Source: Yersinia intermedia
Lineage (GTDB): Bacteria > Pseudomonadota > Gammaproteobacteria > Enterobacterales > Enterobacteriaceae
Reading direction: 5' to 3'
Length of the DNA stretch: 64,000 nucleotides
Assembly: GCF_900635455.1 (NCBI RefSeq)
Contig: NZ_LR134116.1
Span: forward strand, 1,178,001 to 1,242,000
In this document: positions 49,044 through 59,482 of the stretch, piece after piece
Position numbering within the stretch: the stretch's first letter is position 1
How the letters are laid out: the number at the start of each line of letters is the position of its first letter
Position numbers and translations under genes: made by a program
The notes under the pieces: generated by a model
The model's input: only the letters and a program-made list of their open reading frames with translations
What the model was told of the DNA's origin: nothing
Database searches by the model: none

Positions 49044-51380
49044 ATGCGCAAAAAAATCTATTCCCGCTATCGGCGTATGGGCTGGGCGTTAGCGCTTATT
49101 CTGGAGTTGTTTCCGGCCACTCTTTGGCTGGCGGATAGGCTTTGGCCATTGCCTCTGGCTGAGGTTCAGGTAGCGCGGGTAGTGGTAGGCGAAGATGGCA
49201 CACCGTTATGGCGTTTTGCTGATGCTGACGGCGTATGGCGTTATCCGGTGACGTTGAATCAAGTTTCGCCGTATTATTTGCAAGCACTGCTCACTTTTGA
49301 AGACCGCTGGTTTTACTCCCATCCTGGGGTGAACCCATTGGCGCTGGCTCGTGCCGCCTGGCAGGATCTGCGCGCCGGTAAGATACTTTCAGGTGGCAGC
49401 ACGTTATCGATGCAGGTTGCCCGCTTGATCGACCCTCATCCGCGCACGTTAGCTGGCAAATTACGTCAAGTCTGGCGTACTTTTCAGTTGGAATGGCATT
49501 TTTCTAAAGAAAGAATCCTCGAGATCTACCTTAATCGCGCTCCATTTGGTGGCACCCTGCAAGGGATTGGTGCTGCCAGTTGGACCTATTTAGGTAAGCC
49601 GCCCTCTCAATTAACAGCGGCAGAAGCCGCGCTGCTGGCAGCATTACCGCAAGCTCCCAGCCGGCTACGCCCCGATCGCTATCCCCTACGGGCAAAGGCT
49701 GCCCGAGACAAAGTGTTAACCCGGCTGGCGGACTATCAGGTTTGGACCGCAAAGAATGTGGCTGATATCAAACAAGAGGACGTCTGGCTGGCACCACGTC
49801 AGATGCCACAATTGGCTCCTTTACTGGCTCGCCGTTTAACCAGTGGTAATCAGCGCGAAGTGATCCACACCACGCTGGATACCGGATTACAGCGCCAATT
49901 GGAGGATATGGCTACCGGCTGGCGTCACCAACTACCAGAGAAAACCTCACTAGGCTTGCTGGTGGTTGACCATACCACTATGAAGGTGCGCGCTTATCTT
50001 GGGTCGGTGGATTTTCAGGATAATAGCCGCTTTGGTCATGTGGATATGGTCAGTGCATGGCGCTCTCCGGGATCGACACTCAAACCGTTCCTGTATGCCA
50101 TGGCACTAGATGACGGCCTGATCCATGCTGAATCTCTGCTTCAGGACGTGCCGCGCCGCTTTGGTGATTACCGGCCCGGCAATTTTGATACCGGATTCCA
50201 TGGGCCGGTCAGTGCCAGTGAAGCTCTGGTGCGTTCGCTGAATTTACCGGCGGTTCAATTATTGGAAGCCTATGGCCCAAAACGTTTTACCGCCAATTTG
50301 CGCAATGGTGGTCTGAACTTACGTTTCCCCTCTCACAGTGAACCCAGTCTGGCGGTAATTTTAGGCGGAACCGGTTCACGGTTGGATCAATTGGTTGCCG
50401 CGTATAGCGCTTTTGCCCGTGGCGGAGTGGCGGCAACACTACGCTTTGAACCGCAGCAACAAATACAAGAACGGCGGCTATTCTCGCCGGGAGCGGCATG
50501 GATTACCCGGCGCATTATGGCCGGTGAAGCCAGACCATTACCGGATGACATTTTGCCAGCCAGCGTACCACTGGCATGGAAAACCGGTACCAGCTACGGC
50601 TATCGTGATGCTTGGGCTATTGGCATCAATGCGCGTTATACAATAGGCGTGTGGGTGGGGCGTCCAGATGGCACTCCGGTTGCCGGGCAGTTTGGTTATG
50701 CTACTGCGATACCGATACTTAATCAGGTCAATAACCTGTTGATGGCAGGGTTACAGCAAAGCATTCGCAGGTTACCGTCAGATCCAAGGCCATCGTCAGT
50801 CAGTCGGGAAGAGATTTGTTGGCCGGGTGGGCAACCGTTGGCGGTTGGCGATAGCAACTGTCGACAACGGCGTCAAAGTTGGGTGCTCGATGGTACTGTA
50901 CCGCCCACACTGGCTGCACCCGGTCAGGAAAATATGCAGGGTAGCCAACTCAGTGTGTGGTTAAATCAGCAAGGCGAACGGGTTGCTGCGGATTGCTTAG
51001 GGGCCAAGCCAGCGCTAGTGGCCCTGTGGCCGTTGCCACTGGAGCCTTGGTTGCCACTGGCTGAGCGCCGCAATCAACGGTTACCCGCAGCAAGCCAGCA
51101 ATGCCCACCACAAAGGGAGGCCAGTGCCGCCCCATTGCTGATTTTAGGTATACGTGACGGTGCCGTTGTTAAGCGCTTACCTGGCCATAATAGCCTTGAT
51201 CTGCGCCTGGTAGCGCAAGGCGGGAGAGGTCAACATTGGTGGTTCCTCAATGGGGAGCAGGTGGCGGTGACCGAGAATAATCAGTCATGGGTACAAAGCT
51301 TATCTGTGCCGGGCGGTTATCAGCTTAATGTATTGGATGAAAGTGGTCAGGTGGGTAATATAATGTTCCGTATGGAATAG
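49044..51380 (+). CDS. pbpC: Penicillin-binding protein 1C
   Basis: PbpC is a class A murein synthase. The 778-residue protein has a membrane anchor (residues 8–30), a transglycosylase domain (FEDRWFYSHPGVNPLALARAA, GGSTLSMQVARL, KERILEIYLNRAPFGG), and a transpeptidase domain with SxxK in SPGSTLKPF and KTGTS in AWKTGTSYGYRDAW. A C-terminal beta-sandwich extension typical of PBP1C follows. AGGGGGAG lies upstream of ATG 49044. With yfhM it forms a unit thought to repair the wall after attack. Confidence 0.96.
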   Translation: MRKKIYSRYRRMGWALALILELFPATLWLADRLWPLPLAEVQVARVVVGEDGTPLWRFADADGVWRYPVTLNQVSPYYLQALLTFEDRWFYSHPGVNPLALARAAWQDLRAGKILSGGSTLSMQVARLIDPHPRTLAGKLRQVWRTFQLEWHFSKERILEIYLNRAPFGGTLQGIGAASWTYLGKPPSQLTAAEAALLAALPQAPSRLRPDRYPLRAKAARDKVLTRLADYQVWTAKNVADIKQEDVWLAPRQMPQLAPLLARRLTSGNQREVIHTTLDTGLQRQLEDMATGWRHQLPEKTSLGLLVVDHTTMKVRAYLGSVDFQDNSRFGHVDMVSAWRSPGSTLKPFLYAMALDDGLIHAESLLQDVPRRFGDYRPGNFDTGFHGPVSASEALVRSLNLPAVQLLEAYGPKRFTANLRNGGLNLRFPSHSEPSLAVILGGTGSRLDQLVAAYSAFARGGVAATLRFEPQQQIQERRLFSPGAAWITRRIMAGEARPLPDDILPASVPLAWKTGTSYGYRDAWAIGINARYTIGVWVGRPDGTPVAGQFGYATAIPILNQVNNLLMAGLQQSIRRLPSDPRPSSVSREEICWPGGQPLAVGDSNCRQRRQSWVLDGTVPPTLAAPGQENMQGSQLSVWLNQQGERVAADCLGAKPALVALWPLPLEPWLPLAERRNQRLPAASQQCPPQREASAAPLLILGIRDGAVVKRLPGHNSLDLRLVAQGGRGQHWWFLNGEQVAVTENNQSWVQSLSVPGGYQLNVLDESGQVGNIMFRME

Positions 51381-51544
51381 TAATACTGATAAAACTAATT
51401 AATAACAATGGTTAATTGGTTTTGGTATTTATCATTAAAATAACACCCCTGTGATAAATAAAATGATATCAATGCTTTTATTAGCCAGATAAAGTAATTA
51501 CATCATGGTTTTTAGCACTGCTACTTATTGCTGGGGATTATTAG

Positions 51545-53959
51545 ATGAACCATAATTACTTAATGATATTTTTCACGCTAATATTAACTGAAAACGTTTC
51601 TGCTCAAGAGGAAAAAGTGTGTTTCTTTGCTAATAATAACTATACGGGGAAATCAGTTTGTGCGGGGCAGGGGCAAGAAGTAAGTGATCTTAAGGATGAA
51701 TGGAGTGACAAAATATCATCTATTTTTGTTCCCTCAGGTATGATTGTCACGGTTTACGAAAATAATGATTTCTCAGGTAAAGCATTGACATTTAGAGATG
51801 ATGTTGATTTATTTTCCTCTCGCAGTTGGGCTGATTTAAATAATGAGATTAGTTCCTTTAGAGTTCGAAGCGCTGCCTGTTTTTATGAGCAAGATAATTT
51901 TTTAGGTGAATCAATTTGCCTCTCTGGTAACGAATATATTGATCTGTTCAATAATACTGATCGCCGTAGAAAACAATCACATGTTTTAAACCCACTTAAT
52001 GATCAAATTAGTTCGATAAAACTACCGCAAAATACCCAAGTGACCGTTTATAAAAATGATAATTACAGTGGCGATTATTTTACTTTGACTGATGATTACT
52101 CAGCTTTTGATTTGCAAAAAATAGGCATGGATTATAGTATTAGCAGCATTCAGGTTTCTCAGCAAGAATATTTTATTTGCGACCAATACTGTGTTGTAAA
52201 GAATAGGATGATTATTCCGATACAATACGCCTTTGGTCGATATTGGGGTGATGAACGAATAGGTCAAAAACAAACCTTGGTAAGTTTTGATTTGAATGAT
52301 AAAGGTAATTACTCTATAGAAATAATTGGCGGTGGTATATTTAAGATAATAGGTCGTGAGGCTTTTTTTATTCATGAAAGCAGAAGTCATAGTTCTATAT
52401 TCAAATTGAGCAATGAAAGCGATACATTATCGATGTTATCGACATTTAACGGTGGCTATTTCGAGGTTCAACTTATAGAGTCTATTGGCGACCAGGTGGT
52501 TTATTACTATCCACTGATCACCTATTTGTTTGATGTAGATAACACTAATGTTAGATTTTTTATTAATAATGCAAATAAAATTGATCCATTAATTATAAAT
52601 AAAATAGTGCTGACGGCTGAAAAAAATCAAAGTAGGGAAGGGCGAAGTCTGGTTGGAACAACCGCTTGTTGGTTAATTCCCCTGCTTAATATTTATAATT
52701 ATGTTATCCAAGGGCGGTGTAATCAGGTAGACCGGTTTGTCACTAATGCTTATGATTTTTTCAATGGCGCTAACAATAAGATATTGCAAGTATCCGGTTC
52801 TTCGAAGCCCCTCCCTAAATTAATGACGAATGAAGCGTTGTCTGCTGACGTGTTTTTGACTGAGTTGTCCACTGAGCCGGTCGGTATATTGACTCAAATT
52901 AATTCTGATATGAACGGTAAATCATTGACAGTACCGGCCAGTGCACGGGCCTGTAAAGTTTCAATGAAAGATGAAGTGCTCCCTCATTTACGCTTTCGCC
53001 GCCAGCTTATTCCCCCCTGCATTGATTGGACATTGAATATTTTGACTGATTTTACACTGCTCTTTGGTGACAGTCTTGATAGTTGGAACGCTGAAAATTT
53101 TGGTCGGGTTATTGCACGGATTATCCGCTCAGGTGATACCGGTTATGCGGCATTAGATACAGCGACTGATGCGCGGTTTATTGAAAGTGTCCGAACCTAT
53201 ATCGCGGAGAATATTGATAATATCGCCTTGTTAAAGACAGCATTTGATTTTTCACAACTTAGCTATTCTGTTTATTTACATCACAATAGTCTGGATTTTA
53301 ATGTCGAAACACCACAAGTAGCACAGCTACTACCTCAAGGGCGCTATGAGTTGGCACTGCAAAATTTCGAGTTTGTCGAAACCATCCCCAGAATACGGCA
53401 ACACAATCAATGGCTAGAACAGCCTGAAATGCACTTTGATATTGAAATCATTAGCGGCGCAACCGAAGACACGTTGGCTGCCAGGCAACATGTCCTCCCG
53501 GATATCGAAGAATGGCGACGGCGCTACCGTGAGGCCGCGCAGACTTTAAAAAGCGCAACGAATATTGAAAACATAGGCAATCCCAATCTGTATGAGGGGA
53601 TGGATGTGGTTATTTCTGCCTCGAATTTGGTGAGTGACGTGGTGCAGAGTTGGCTAATAACACCCCGTGACGATTATATCTATGTGATCGTTCGTCTATC
53701 AGGAGAGGTTATTAGCATCACGCTGGCCGTTGATATTAATGAGTTTGATGCTGGTGTTGCCGGCTCGCTGACTCATCCAGCTTATGTACTACATCCAACG
53801 GCTGAAGGTGTTATCAGAGGCGCAGGTACAGCGGCTATCAGAGCATTAGCCGGCTATTTGGCCAAAAAAGGGAAACGCGCACTGGTATCGGATGTGATCA
53901 GCCAACCCTCTGCCATTGTGAAAAAAAAGGTGGGCTTTCAATTTATCAATGAACTTTGA
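51545..53959 (+). CDS. Exported protein with beta/gamma-crystallin domains
   Basis: This 804-residue protein has a signal peptide (residues 1–20, ending VSA) and two beta/gamma-crystallin domains. The Greek-key motifs are at about 24–65, 66–107, 110–163 and 165–205. Their Ca2+-binding signatures read SDKISS, NNEISS, NDQISS and DYSISS. The remaining 600 residues match nothing I recognise. A single-domain study of such crystallins from a Y. pestis exported protein exists in the literature as I recall, and this looks like its homologue. GGGGA lies nine bases before the ATG. The first half is visibly AT-rich and the second half has normal composition. Confidence 0.82.
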   Translation: MNHNYLMIFFTLILTENVSAQEEKVCFFANNNYTGKSVCAGQGQEVSDLKDEWSDKISSIFVPSGMIVTVYENNDFSGKALTFRDDVDLFSSRSWADLNNEISSFRVRSAACFYEQDNFLGESICLSGNEYIDLFNNTDRRRKQSHVLNPLNDQISSIKLPQNTQVTVYKNDNYSGDYFTLTDDYSAFDLQKIGMDYSISSIQVSQQEYFICDQYCVVKNRMIIPIQYAFGRYWGDERIGQKQTLVSFDLNDKGNYSIEIIGGGIFKIIGREAFFIHESRSHSSIFKLSNESDTLSMLSTFNGGYFEVQLIESIGDQVVYYYPLITYLFDVDNTNVRFFINNANKIDPLIINKIVLTAEKNQSREGRSLVGTTACWLIPLLNIYNYVIQGRCNQVDRFVTNAYDFFNGANNKILQVSGSSKPLPKLMTNEALSADVFLTELSTEPVGILTQINSDMNGKSLTVPASARACKVSMKDEVLPHLRFRRQLIPPCIDWTLNILTDFTLLFGDSLDSWNAENFGRVIARIIRSGDTGYAALDTATDARFIESVRTYIAENIDNIALLKTAFDFSQLSYSVYLHHNSLDFNVETPQVAQLLPQGRYELALQNFEFVETIPRIRQHNQWLEQPEMHFDIEIISGATEDTLAARQHVLPDIEEWRRRYREAAQTLKSATNIENIGNPNLYEGMDVVISASNLVSDVVQSWLITPRDDYIYVIVRLSGEVISITLAVDINEFDAGVAGSLTHPAYVLHPTAEGVIRGAGTAAIRALAGYLAKKGKRALVSDVISQPSAIVKKKVGFQFINEL

Positions 53960-54250
53960 TATTAATAACGTTTTGCCTGCAAAGCACTGCGAGTATGGCA
54001 AATGGGTTTTTATGCAAAGTGTGAGTTGTACGCAAAAATGAGTAATTAAGATAAATATTTTTTAATGAAATGTTGTGATTCCCGTATGCAAGCGTTAATC
54101 GCGCACTTATAATCGGCGGCCACTGTACAGGGGGCGGCATAATTTTGTAGTAAAGGAACCGTTCGCCAGCCAAGTTTATATCCTTATTTAGGGTAGTTAG
54201 CGGGGCGGGTTCCACGTCCGGTCAATATTAGAAATTCAATAGAGGTTATC
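53960..54250. other. Gap before ndk
   Basis: No gene, repeat or clear terminator was recognised in this gap of about 290 bp. GAGGTTATC immediately precedes the ndk ATG and includes its ribosome binding site. The ndk promoter must lie here, but no strong -35/-10 pair was found. Confidence 0.5.
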
Positions 54251-54679
54251 ATGGCTTTAGAACGTACTTTCTCCATTATCAAACCCAATGCTGTTGCCAA
54301 TAACGACATTGGTGCTATTTATGCGCGTTTTGAAAGTGCTGGTTTCGAAATCATTGCTGCAAAAATGCTGCGCCTGACCAAAGAACAAGCAGAGGGTTTT
54401 TACGCAGAACATAAAGGCCGCCCGTTCTTCGATGGTTTGGTTGAATTTATGACCTCTGGCCCAATTATGGTGCAAGTTCTGGAAGGCGAAAATGCCGTTC
54501 AGCGCAACCGCGATATCATGGGGGCTACTAACCCAGATAACGCACTGGCGGGTACTTTGCGTGCTGACTTTGCCGACAGTTTTACCGCTAACGCAGTACA
54601 CGGTTCTGATGCGGTTGAATCAGCTCAGCGTGAAATTGCCTATTTCTTCGCTGCGGATGAGATTTTTACCCGTCGCTAA
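54251..54679 (+). CDS. ndk: Nucleoside diphosphate kinase
   Basis: Ndk moves the terminal phosphate of ATP onto nucleoside diphosphates. In 142 residues the phospho-accepting His is in [16 protein letters not shown], and the nucleotide site includes [14 protein letters not shown] and [14 protein letters not shown]. It matches E. coli Ndk. It is single-gene or cotranscribed with rlmN across 226 bp that includes a strong hairpin. Confidence 0.98.
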   Translation: MALERTFSIIKPNAVANNDIGAIYARFESAGFEIIAAKMLRLTKEQAEGFYAEHKGRPFFDGLVEFMTSGPIMVQVLEGENAVQRNRDIMGATNPDNALAGTLRADFADSFTANAVHGSDAVESAQREIAYFFAADEIFTRR

Positions 54680-54788
54680 TGAGTTGATTCTGTGTAGAAA
54701 TGGCCGGGATTTAATCAACTGAAACAATAAAGTTGCTCCGACACCTTTCCAATCATGGAATCCATGCTCTAAAATTCGTACAATGCCG

Positions 54789-54818
54789 CGCCCCGGTGGA
54801 GACATCTTTCCCGGGGCG
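54789..54818. terminator. GC-rich hairpin between ndk and rlmN
   Basis: CGCCCCGG (54789–54796) pairs with CCGGGGCG (54811–54818) around a 14-base loop. A TTCTATTATTTATTT tail rather than a pure T-run follows, so termination may be partial. Confidence 0.55.
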
Positions 54819-54905
54819 TTCTATTATTTATTTATCGCCGTTTCGAAAGCCTATCCGGTTTAACACGCAGCGCCGTAAAGTGTAACAACGAGGCCACGAC
54901 AACTC

Positions 54906-56102
54906 ATGTCTGAACAATTATTAACTTCATCAGCACCAATTGATGCTGTCCCTACGACAGACAACGCGCCCGCTATTGCCGCGCCTGTCACTGGCAAAAT
55001 TAATTTGCTCGATTTAAATCGCCAGCAAATGCGCCAATTCTTTGCTGAAATGGGCGAGAAGCCTTTCCGTGCAGATCAGGTCATGAAGTGGATATATCAC
55101 TATTGCTTTGATGATTTCGAGCAAATGACTGACATCAATAAAGTGCTACGCGCCAAATTGCAGCGAGTAGCAGAAATCCGTGCACCAGAAGTAACCGAAG
55201 AGCAGCGATCAACGGATGGCACCATTAAATGGGCCATCAAAGTGGGCGATCAGCAAGTTGAAACTGTCTATATCCCGGAAGGTGACCGCGCAACGCTGTG
55301 TGTCTCATCTCAGGTAGGCTGCGCACTGGAGTGTAAATTCTGCTCCACGGCACAACAGGGTTTTAACCGTAACCTACGGGTATCGGAAATCATCGGTCAG
55401 GTATGGCGTGCGGCCAAAATTATCGGCGCAGTAAAAGCCACGGGTATCCGCCCAATCACCAATGTGGTGATGATGGGGATGGGTGAACCTTTACTCAACC
55501 TGAATAACGTGGTGCCGGCCATGGATATCATGATGGACGACTTTGGTTTCGGCTTATCTAAACGCCGTGTGACCTTATCGACTTCCGGGGTAGTTCCAGC
55601 GTTGGACAAATTGGGTGATATGATTGATGTGGCATTGGCTATCTCATTGCATGCCCCAACGGATGATATCCGCGATGAAATCGTGCCCATCAACCGTAAA
55701 TACAATATCGAAGCCTTTTTGGCTGCGGTACGGCGTTATTTGGATAAATCCAAAGCCAATGGCGGGCGGGTTACTGTTGAATACGTTATGCTGGATCACA
55801 TCAATGACAGTGTAGAACAAGCTCATCAACTGGCGGAATGCCTGAAAGACACCCCCTGTAAGATTAACTTGATCCCATGGAACCCGTTCCCTGGCGCACC
55901 TTATGGCCGTAGTTCAAACAGCCGGGTGGATCGTTTCTCCAAGGTATTGATGGAGTATGGTTTTACCACTATTGTTCGTAAAACGCGTGGTGACGATATA
56001 GATGCTGCATGTGGCCAGTTAGCGGGTGAGGTGATTGACCGCACCAAGCGCACCTTGAAAAAGAAAATGGCCGGTGAACCTATCTCTATTAAGACAGTCT
56101 GA
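54906..56102 (+). CDS. rlmN: Dual-specificity 23S rRNA/tRNA m2A methyltransferase
   Basis: RlmN is a radical-SAM enzyme that methylates C2 of A2503 in 23S rRNA and A37 in some tRNAs. In 398 residues the radical-SAM CxxxCxxC is [14 protein letters not shown]. The second conserved Cys lies near the C terminus ([14 protein letters not shown]), and the first methylation Cys motif is present. It matches E. coli RlmN (YfgB), apart from a longer N-terminal tail. Confidence 0.96.
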   Translation: MSEQLLTSSAPIDAVPTTDNAPAIAAPVTGKINLLDLNRQQMRQFFAEMGEKPFRADQVMKWIYHYCFDDFEQMTDINKVLRAKLQRVAEIRAPEVTEEQRSTDGTIKWAIKVGDQQVETVYIPEGDRATLCVSSQVGCALECKFCSTAQQGFNRNLRVSEIIGQVWRAAKIIGAVKATGIRPITNVVMMGMGEPLLNLNNVVPAMDIMMDDFGFGLSKRRVTLSTSGVVPALDKLGDMIDVALAISLHAPTDDIRDEIVPINRKYNIEAFLAAVRRYLDKSKANGGRVTVEYVMLDHINDSVEQAHQLAECLKDTPCKINLIPWNPFPGAPYGRSSNSRVDRFSKVLMEYGFTTIVRKTRGDDIDAACGQLAGEVIDRTKRTLKKKMAGEPISIKTV

Positions 56103-56179
56103 TTGATAGTATTGATTTCTTCTATATAACTAATTGTTATTTAACTTATAATTTGTTAGATGCTCAATACTAAAAAAGT

Positions 56180-56244
56180 TATACCCTAAATAATTCAAGT
56201 CGTGAGCGTTGCTGTAGCTAATGTGCTTGAAGTATGGCGGGTAT
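56180..56244. repeat. 65-bp internally deleted ERIC element
   Basis: TATACCCTAAATAATTCAAG and GCTTGAAGTATGGCGGGTAT are the two ERIC ends, with only about 25 bases between them instead of about 85. It lies between rlmN and the pilW-like gene. Confidence 0.8.
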
Positions 56245-56272
56245 CTTCACACATAAGGACAATTGAGAAAGC

Positions 56273-57022
56273 ATGAAGCTGACAAGACTGTGGAGAGTTT
56301 GCCTGATAGCGACCGTATTGGCTGGCTGCTCCGGCTCATCGCCGGAAAAGGTTAGCCAACCCACCGCCGGGCAAACGCGTTTACAACTGGGTTTAGAGTA
56401 TTTGGCGCAGGGTGATCTGAATGCCGCGCGGCAGAATCTTGAGAAGGCTGTAGAGGCTGATCCACAGGATTATCGCGCTCAATTGGGTATGGCGCTTTAC
56501 GAGCAACGTATCGGTGAAAACAGTGCCGCAGAGCAGCGTTATCAACAAGCGATGAAACTGGCGCCGGGAAATGGCACGGTACTGAATAATTACGGTGCGT
56601 TTCTGTGTGGTTTAGGGCAGTATGTACCGGCCCAACAACAGTTTAGCGCAGCAGCGTTGTTGCCTGACTACGGTCAGGTTGCAGATAGTCTGGAAAATGC
56701 GGGATATTGCTTTTTACGGGCCAATCAAAATGATCAGGCTCGGATACTGTTGAGTCGGGCATTGAAGTATGATCCGGATAAAGGTGAGCCGCTGCTTGCA
56801 GAAGCTCAAAGGCATTTTGGAGAAGGGAATCGCGCTCAGGCGCAACTATTACTGGATGTTTACCAACATACGCTTCCGGCCAGTGCTGAAAGTTTATGGT
56901 TACAAATTCGTTTCGCCGCGCTAGCAGGCCGTCAAGATAGTGTTCAACGCTATGGCAAGCAGCTTGCGCGAAGTTTTCCACAATCCAAACAGTACCAGCA
57001 TTTTCTAGCTAATGAATACTGA
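56273..57022 (+). CDS. pilW: PilW-type TPR lipoprotein
   Basis: This 249-residue lipoprotein has lipobox TVLAGC and a solenoid of about six TPRs (residues 40–245), for example [31 protein letters not shown] and [22 protein letters not shown]. It is annotated as PilW/PilF in relatives, where the protein supports type IV pilus secretin assembly. No pilus genes are in this window, so another outer-membrane role is possible. Its stop overlaps the rodZ start by 11 bp. Confidence 0.85.
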   Translation: MKLTRLWRVCLIATVLAGCSGSSPEKVSQPTAGQTRLQLGLEYLAQGDLNAARQNLEKAVEADPQDYRAQLGMALYEQRIGENSAAEQRYQQAMKLAPGNGTVLNNYGAFLCGLGQYVPAQQQFSAAALLPDYGQVADSLENAGYCFLRANQNDQARILLSRALKYDPDKGEPLLAEAQRHFGEGNRAQAQLLLDVYQHTLPASAESLWLQIRFAALAGRQDSVQRYGKQLARSFPQSKQYQHFLANEY

Positions 57023-58031
57023 AGCCTCCCAAGATCAAACAGTTACAGAGACGACAGGTGTGCGCCTGCGTCAAGCCCGTGAAGCTCTAGGGCTAACTCA
57101 GCAGACGGTTGCAGAACGTCTGTGTCTGAAGGTATCCACAATCCGTGATCTTGAGGAGGATAAAGCGCAAGCTAATCTCGCCTCAACATTCCACCGTGGT
57201 TACATTCGTTCTTACGCCAAATTGGTTCACCTCCCTGAAGATGAACTGTTACCCATGTTGGAAAAACAAGCGCCAATCAGGGCAACAAAAGTGGCCCCAA
57301 TGCAAAGTTTTTCATTGGGGAAGAAGCATAAAAAACGTGATGGCTGGTTGATGAGTTTCACCTGGCTTATTGTGTTGGTTGTGCTGGGGTTGACAGGAGC
57401 ATGGTGGTGGCAAAATCATCAGGCGCAGCAAGCAGAGATAATCACTATGGCTGATCAATCCTCTGCCCAGTTGTCGCAAAATGGCGGGCAATCTGTGCCG
57501 CTGTCTGATGAGAATAGTGATCCTAACGCGCCGACAGATACCCAGGCTCCGGTGGCAACTAGCCAGCCTGCCTCTACACCAACGGCAAGTGGTGCTGCAC
57601 CTGTAACAAACAGCGCAGCGCCTGTAGATACGGCAAATAACCGTGTCGAAACAGCAACCAATCAGGGGGCGGCTCCGGCGGAGTCTGTGGTCGTTTCCCC
57701 GAGTCAGGCACATGTGCCTGATGCTTCTACTGTGCAATCACCACTACCCACAGCAGACGCTGGGGTAAATGGTGCCGCAGCGTCTGCGGGTTCACTGGTA
57801 ATGAATTTTAAATCTGATTGCTGGTTACAGGTTGTTGATGCTAGTGGGAAGACATTGTTTAGCGGCATCCAAAAAGGAGGCGCGACCCTCAACCTATCGG
57901 GTAAGTCACCCTATAAGCTGACTATTGGTGCACCTGGTGCGCTGACAATCACGTATCAGGGTAATCCGGTAGATTTGAGTAAGTTTATTAAGGCTAATCG
58001 CGTAGCCCGCCTGACCGTCGGTGTAGAGTAA
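57012..58031 (+). CDS. rodZ: Cytoskeleton protein RodZ
   Basis: RodZ links MreB filaments to the cell-wall elongation machinery. The 339-residue protein has a cytoplasmic helix-turn-helix ([36 protein letters not shown]), a transmembrane helix near residue 115 ([20 protein letters not shown]), a Pro/Thr/Ala-rich linker and a C-terminal DUF4115 beta-domain ([25 protein letters not shown]). It follows the PilW gene with an overlap. Confidence 0.95.
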   Translation: MNTEASQDQTVTETTGVRLRQAREALGLTQQTVAERLCLKVSTIRDLEEDKAQANLASTFHRGYIRSYAKLVHLPEDELLPMLEKQAPIRATKVAPMQSFSLGKKHKKRDGWLMSFTWLIVLVVLGLTGAWWWQNHQAQQAEIITMADQSSAQLSQNGGQSVPLSDENSDPNAPTDTQAPVATSQPASTPTASGAAPVTNSAAPVDTANNRVETATNQGAAPAESVVVSPSQAHVPDASTVQSPLPTADAGVNGAAASAGSLVMNFKSDCWLQVVDASGKTLFSGIQKGGATLNLSGKSPYKLTIGAPGALTITYQGNPVDLSKFIKANRVARLTVGVE

Positions 58032-58136
58032 TATTGTGGTTTTGACAAACTATGTAGTGGTTCAGCTAAACAGCCACTGTAGTTTTGAAAAACTGCTTTG
58101 TTGTATAAACTACACGACTGTAAAGGAGAGTGTGTA

Positions 58137-59267
58137 ATGCATAACGAATCCCCAATTATCCGGCGTAAATCTACCCGGGTTTACGTCGGTAAAGTGCCAA
58201 TTGGTGATGGTGCGCCGATTGCAGTGCAATCGATGACCAATACTAAAACCACGGATGTTGCTGCGACTGTTGCCCAAATCGTAGCATTACAGCGTGTTGG
58301 TGTGGATATCGTGCGAGTCTCAGTGCCCACTATGGAAGCGGCTGAGGCGTTTAAATTAATCAAGCAGCATAAAGATGTCATTGTGCCGCTGGTTGCCGAT
58401 ATTCATTTTGACTACCGTATCGCCCTGAAAGTGGCTGAATACGGTGTTGATTGCTTGCGCATTAACCCCGGTAACATTGGTAACGAGGCCCGTATTCGGG
58501 ACGTAGTTGCTAGCGCTCGCCACTACAACATTCCCATCCGTATCGGTATCAATGGTGGATCGCTGGAGAAAGATATTCAGGAGAAATACGGTGAACCTAC
58601 GCCGGAAGCCCTGCTTGAATCCGCGATGCGTCATGTCGACATTCTTGACCGCCTCAATTTTGATCAGTTTAAAGTCAGTGTGAAAGCCTCCGATGTGTTT
58701 CTGGCAGTAAACTCCTATCGTTTGTTAGCCAAAAAAATCGATCAACCTTTGCATTTGGGTATCACCGAAGCGGGTGGTGCGCGCAGTGGTTCAGTTAAAT
58801 CTGCCATTGGTTTAGGTCTGTTGTTGTCTGAAGGTATTGGCGATACGTTGCGTATTTCGTTGGCGGCTGATCCGGTTGAAGAAGTTAAAGTTGGTTTCGA
58901 TATCCTTAAATCTTTGCGCATTCGTGCCCGTGGGATTAACTTTATCGCTTGCCCAACTTGCTCGCGCCAGGAGTTTGATGTTATCGGTACTGTGAATGCT
59001 TTAGAGCAACGGTTAGAAGATCTGATTACACCTATGGATGTCTCTATCATCGGTTGTGTGGTCAATGGGCCAGGTGAAGCATTAGTGTCGACTATCGGTG
59101 TGACCGGTGCCCATAACAAAAGCGGTTTCTACGAAGACGGTGTTCGCCAAAAAGAACGCTTTGATAACAAAGATATGATTGACCAGTTGGAAGCCAAAAT
59201 TCGAGCGAAAGCATCCATGCTTGATGCAAGTAATCGGATTACAATCAATCAGTTGGATGATAAGTAA
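58137..59267 (+). CDS. ispG: HMB-PP synthase (IspG/GcpE)
   Basis: IspG makes 4-hydroxy-3-methylbut-2-enyl diphosphate in the MEP isoprenoid pathway and holds a [4Fe-4S] cluster. In 376 residues the cluster cysteines and neighbours are in [16 protein letters not shown] and [11 protein letters not shown] 58137 gives [18 protein letters not shown], with AAGGAG upstream; a frame from TTG 58098 is not supported. It is next to rodZ and hisS as in E. coli. Confidence 0.97.
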   Translation: MHNESPIIRRKSTRVYVGKVPIGDGAPIAVQSMTNTKTTDVAATVAQIVALQRVGVDIVRVSVPTMEAAEAFKLIKQHKDVIVPLVADIHFDYRIALKVAEYGVDCLRINPGNIGNEARIRDVVASARHYNIPIRIGINGGSLEKDIQEKYGEPTPEALLESAMRHVDILDRLNFDQFKVSVKASDVFLAVNSYRLLAKKIDQPLHLGITEAGGARSGSVKSAIGLGLLLSEGIGDTLRISLAADPVEEVKVGFDILKSLRIRARGINFIACPTCSRQEFDVIGTVNALEQRLEDLITPMDVSIIGCVVNGPGEALVSTIGVTGAHNKSGFYEDGVRQKERFDNKDMIDQLEAKIRAKASMLDASNRITINQLDDK

Positions 59268-59299
59268 GCATCACTGGTCATGGGTTGTCGGTCAGCACA

Positions 59300-59321
59300 A
59301 AAGCGGGTTTTAGCCCGCTTT
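59300..59321 (+). terminator. Hairpin after ispG
   Basis: AAAGCGGG (59300–59307) pairs with CCCGCTTT (59314–59321). The T-run is short (TTT then AC), so it may only partly terminate. Confidence 0.55.
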
Positions 59322-59482
59322 ACATTGCGCCTGTAGGGGTAACAAGTTGTCATCATTGAATATATGGGTGGCAAGCCTCTATAATCGGCTTTATTTTTTG
59401 CACCATGCCCAAAGTAATTAGAGTGGCTGCGAACGGCGTTGCTGCTTCAAGTAAACAGGGTATAAAACTACAGAGAACAGAC

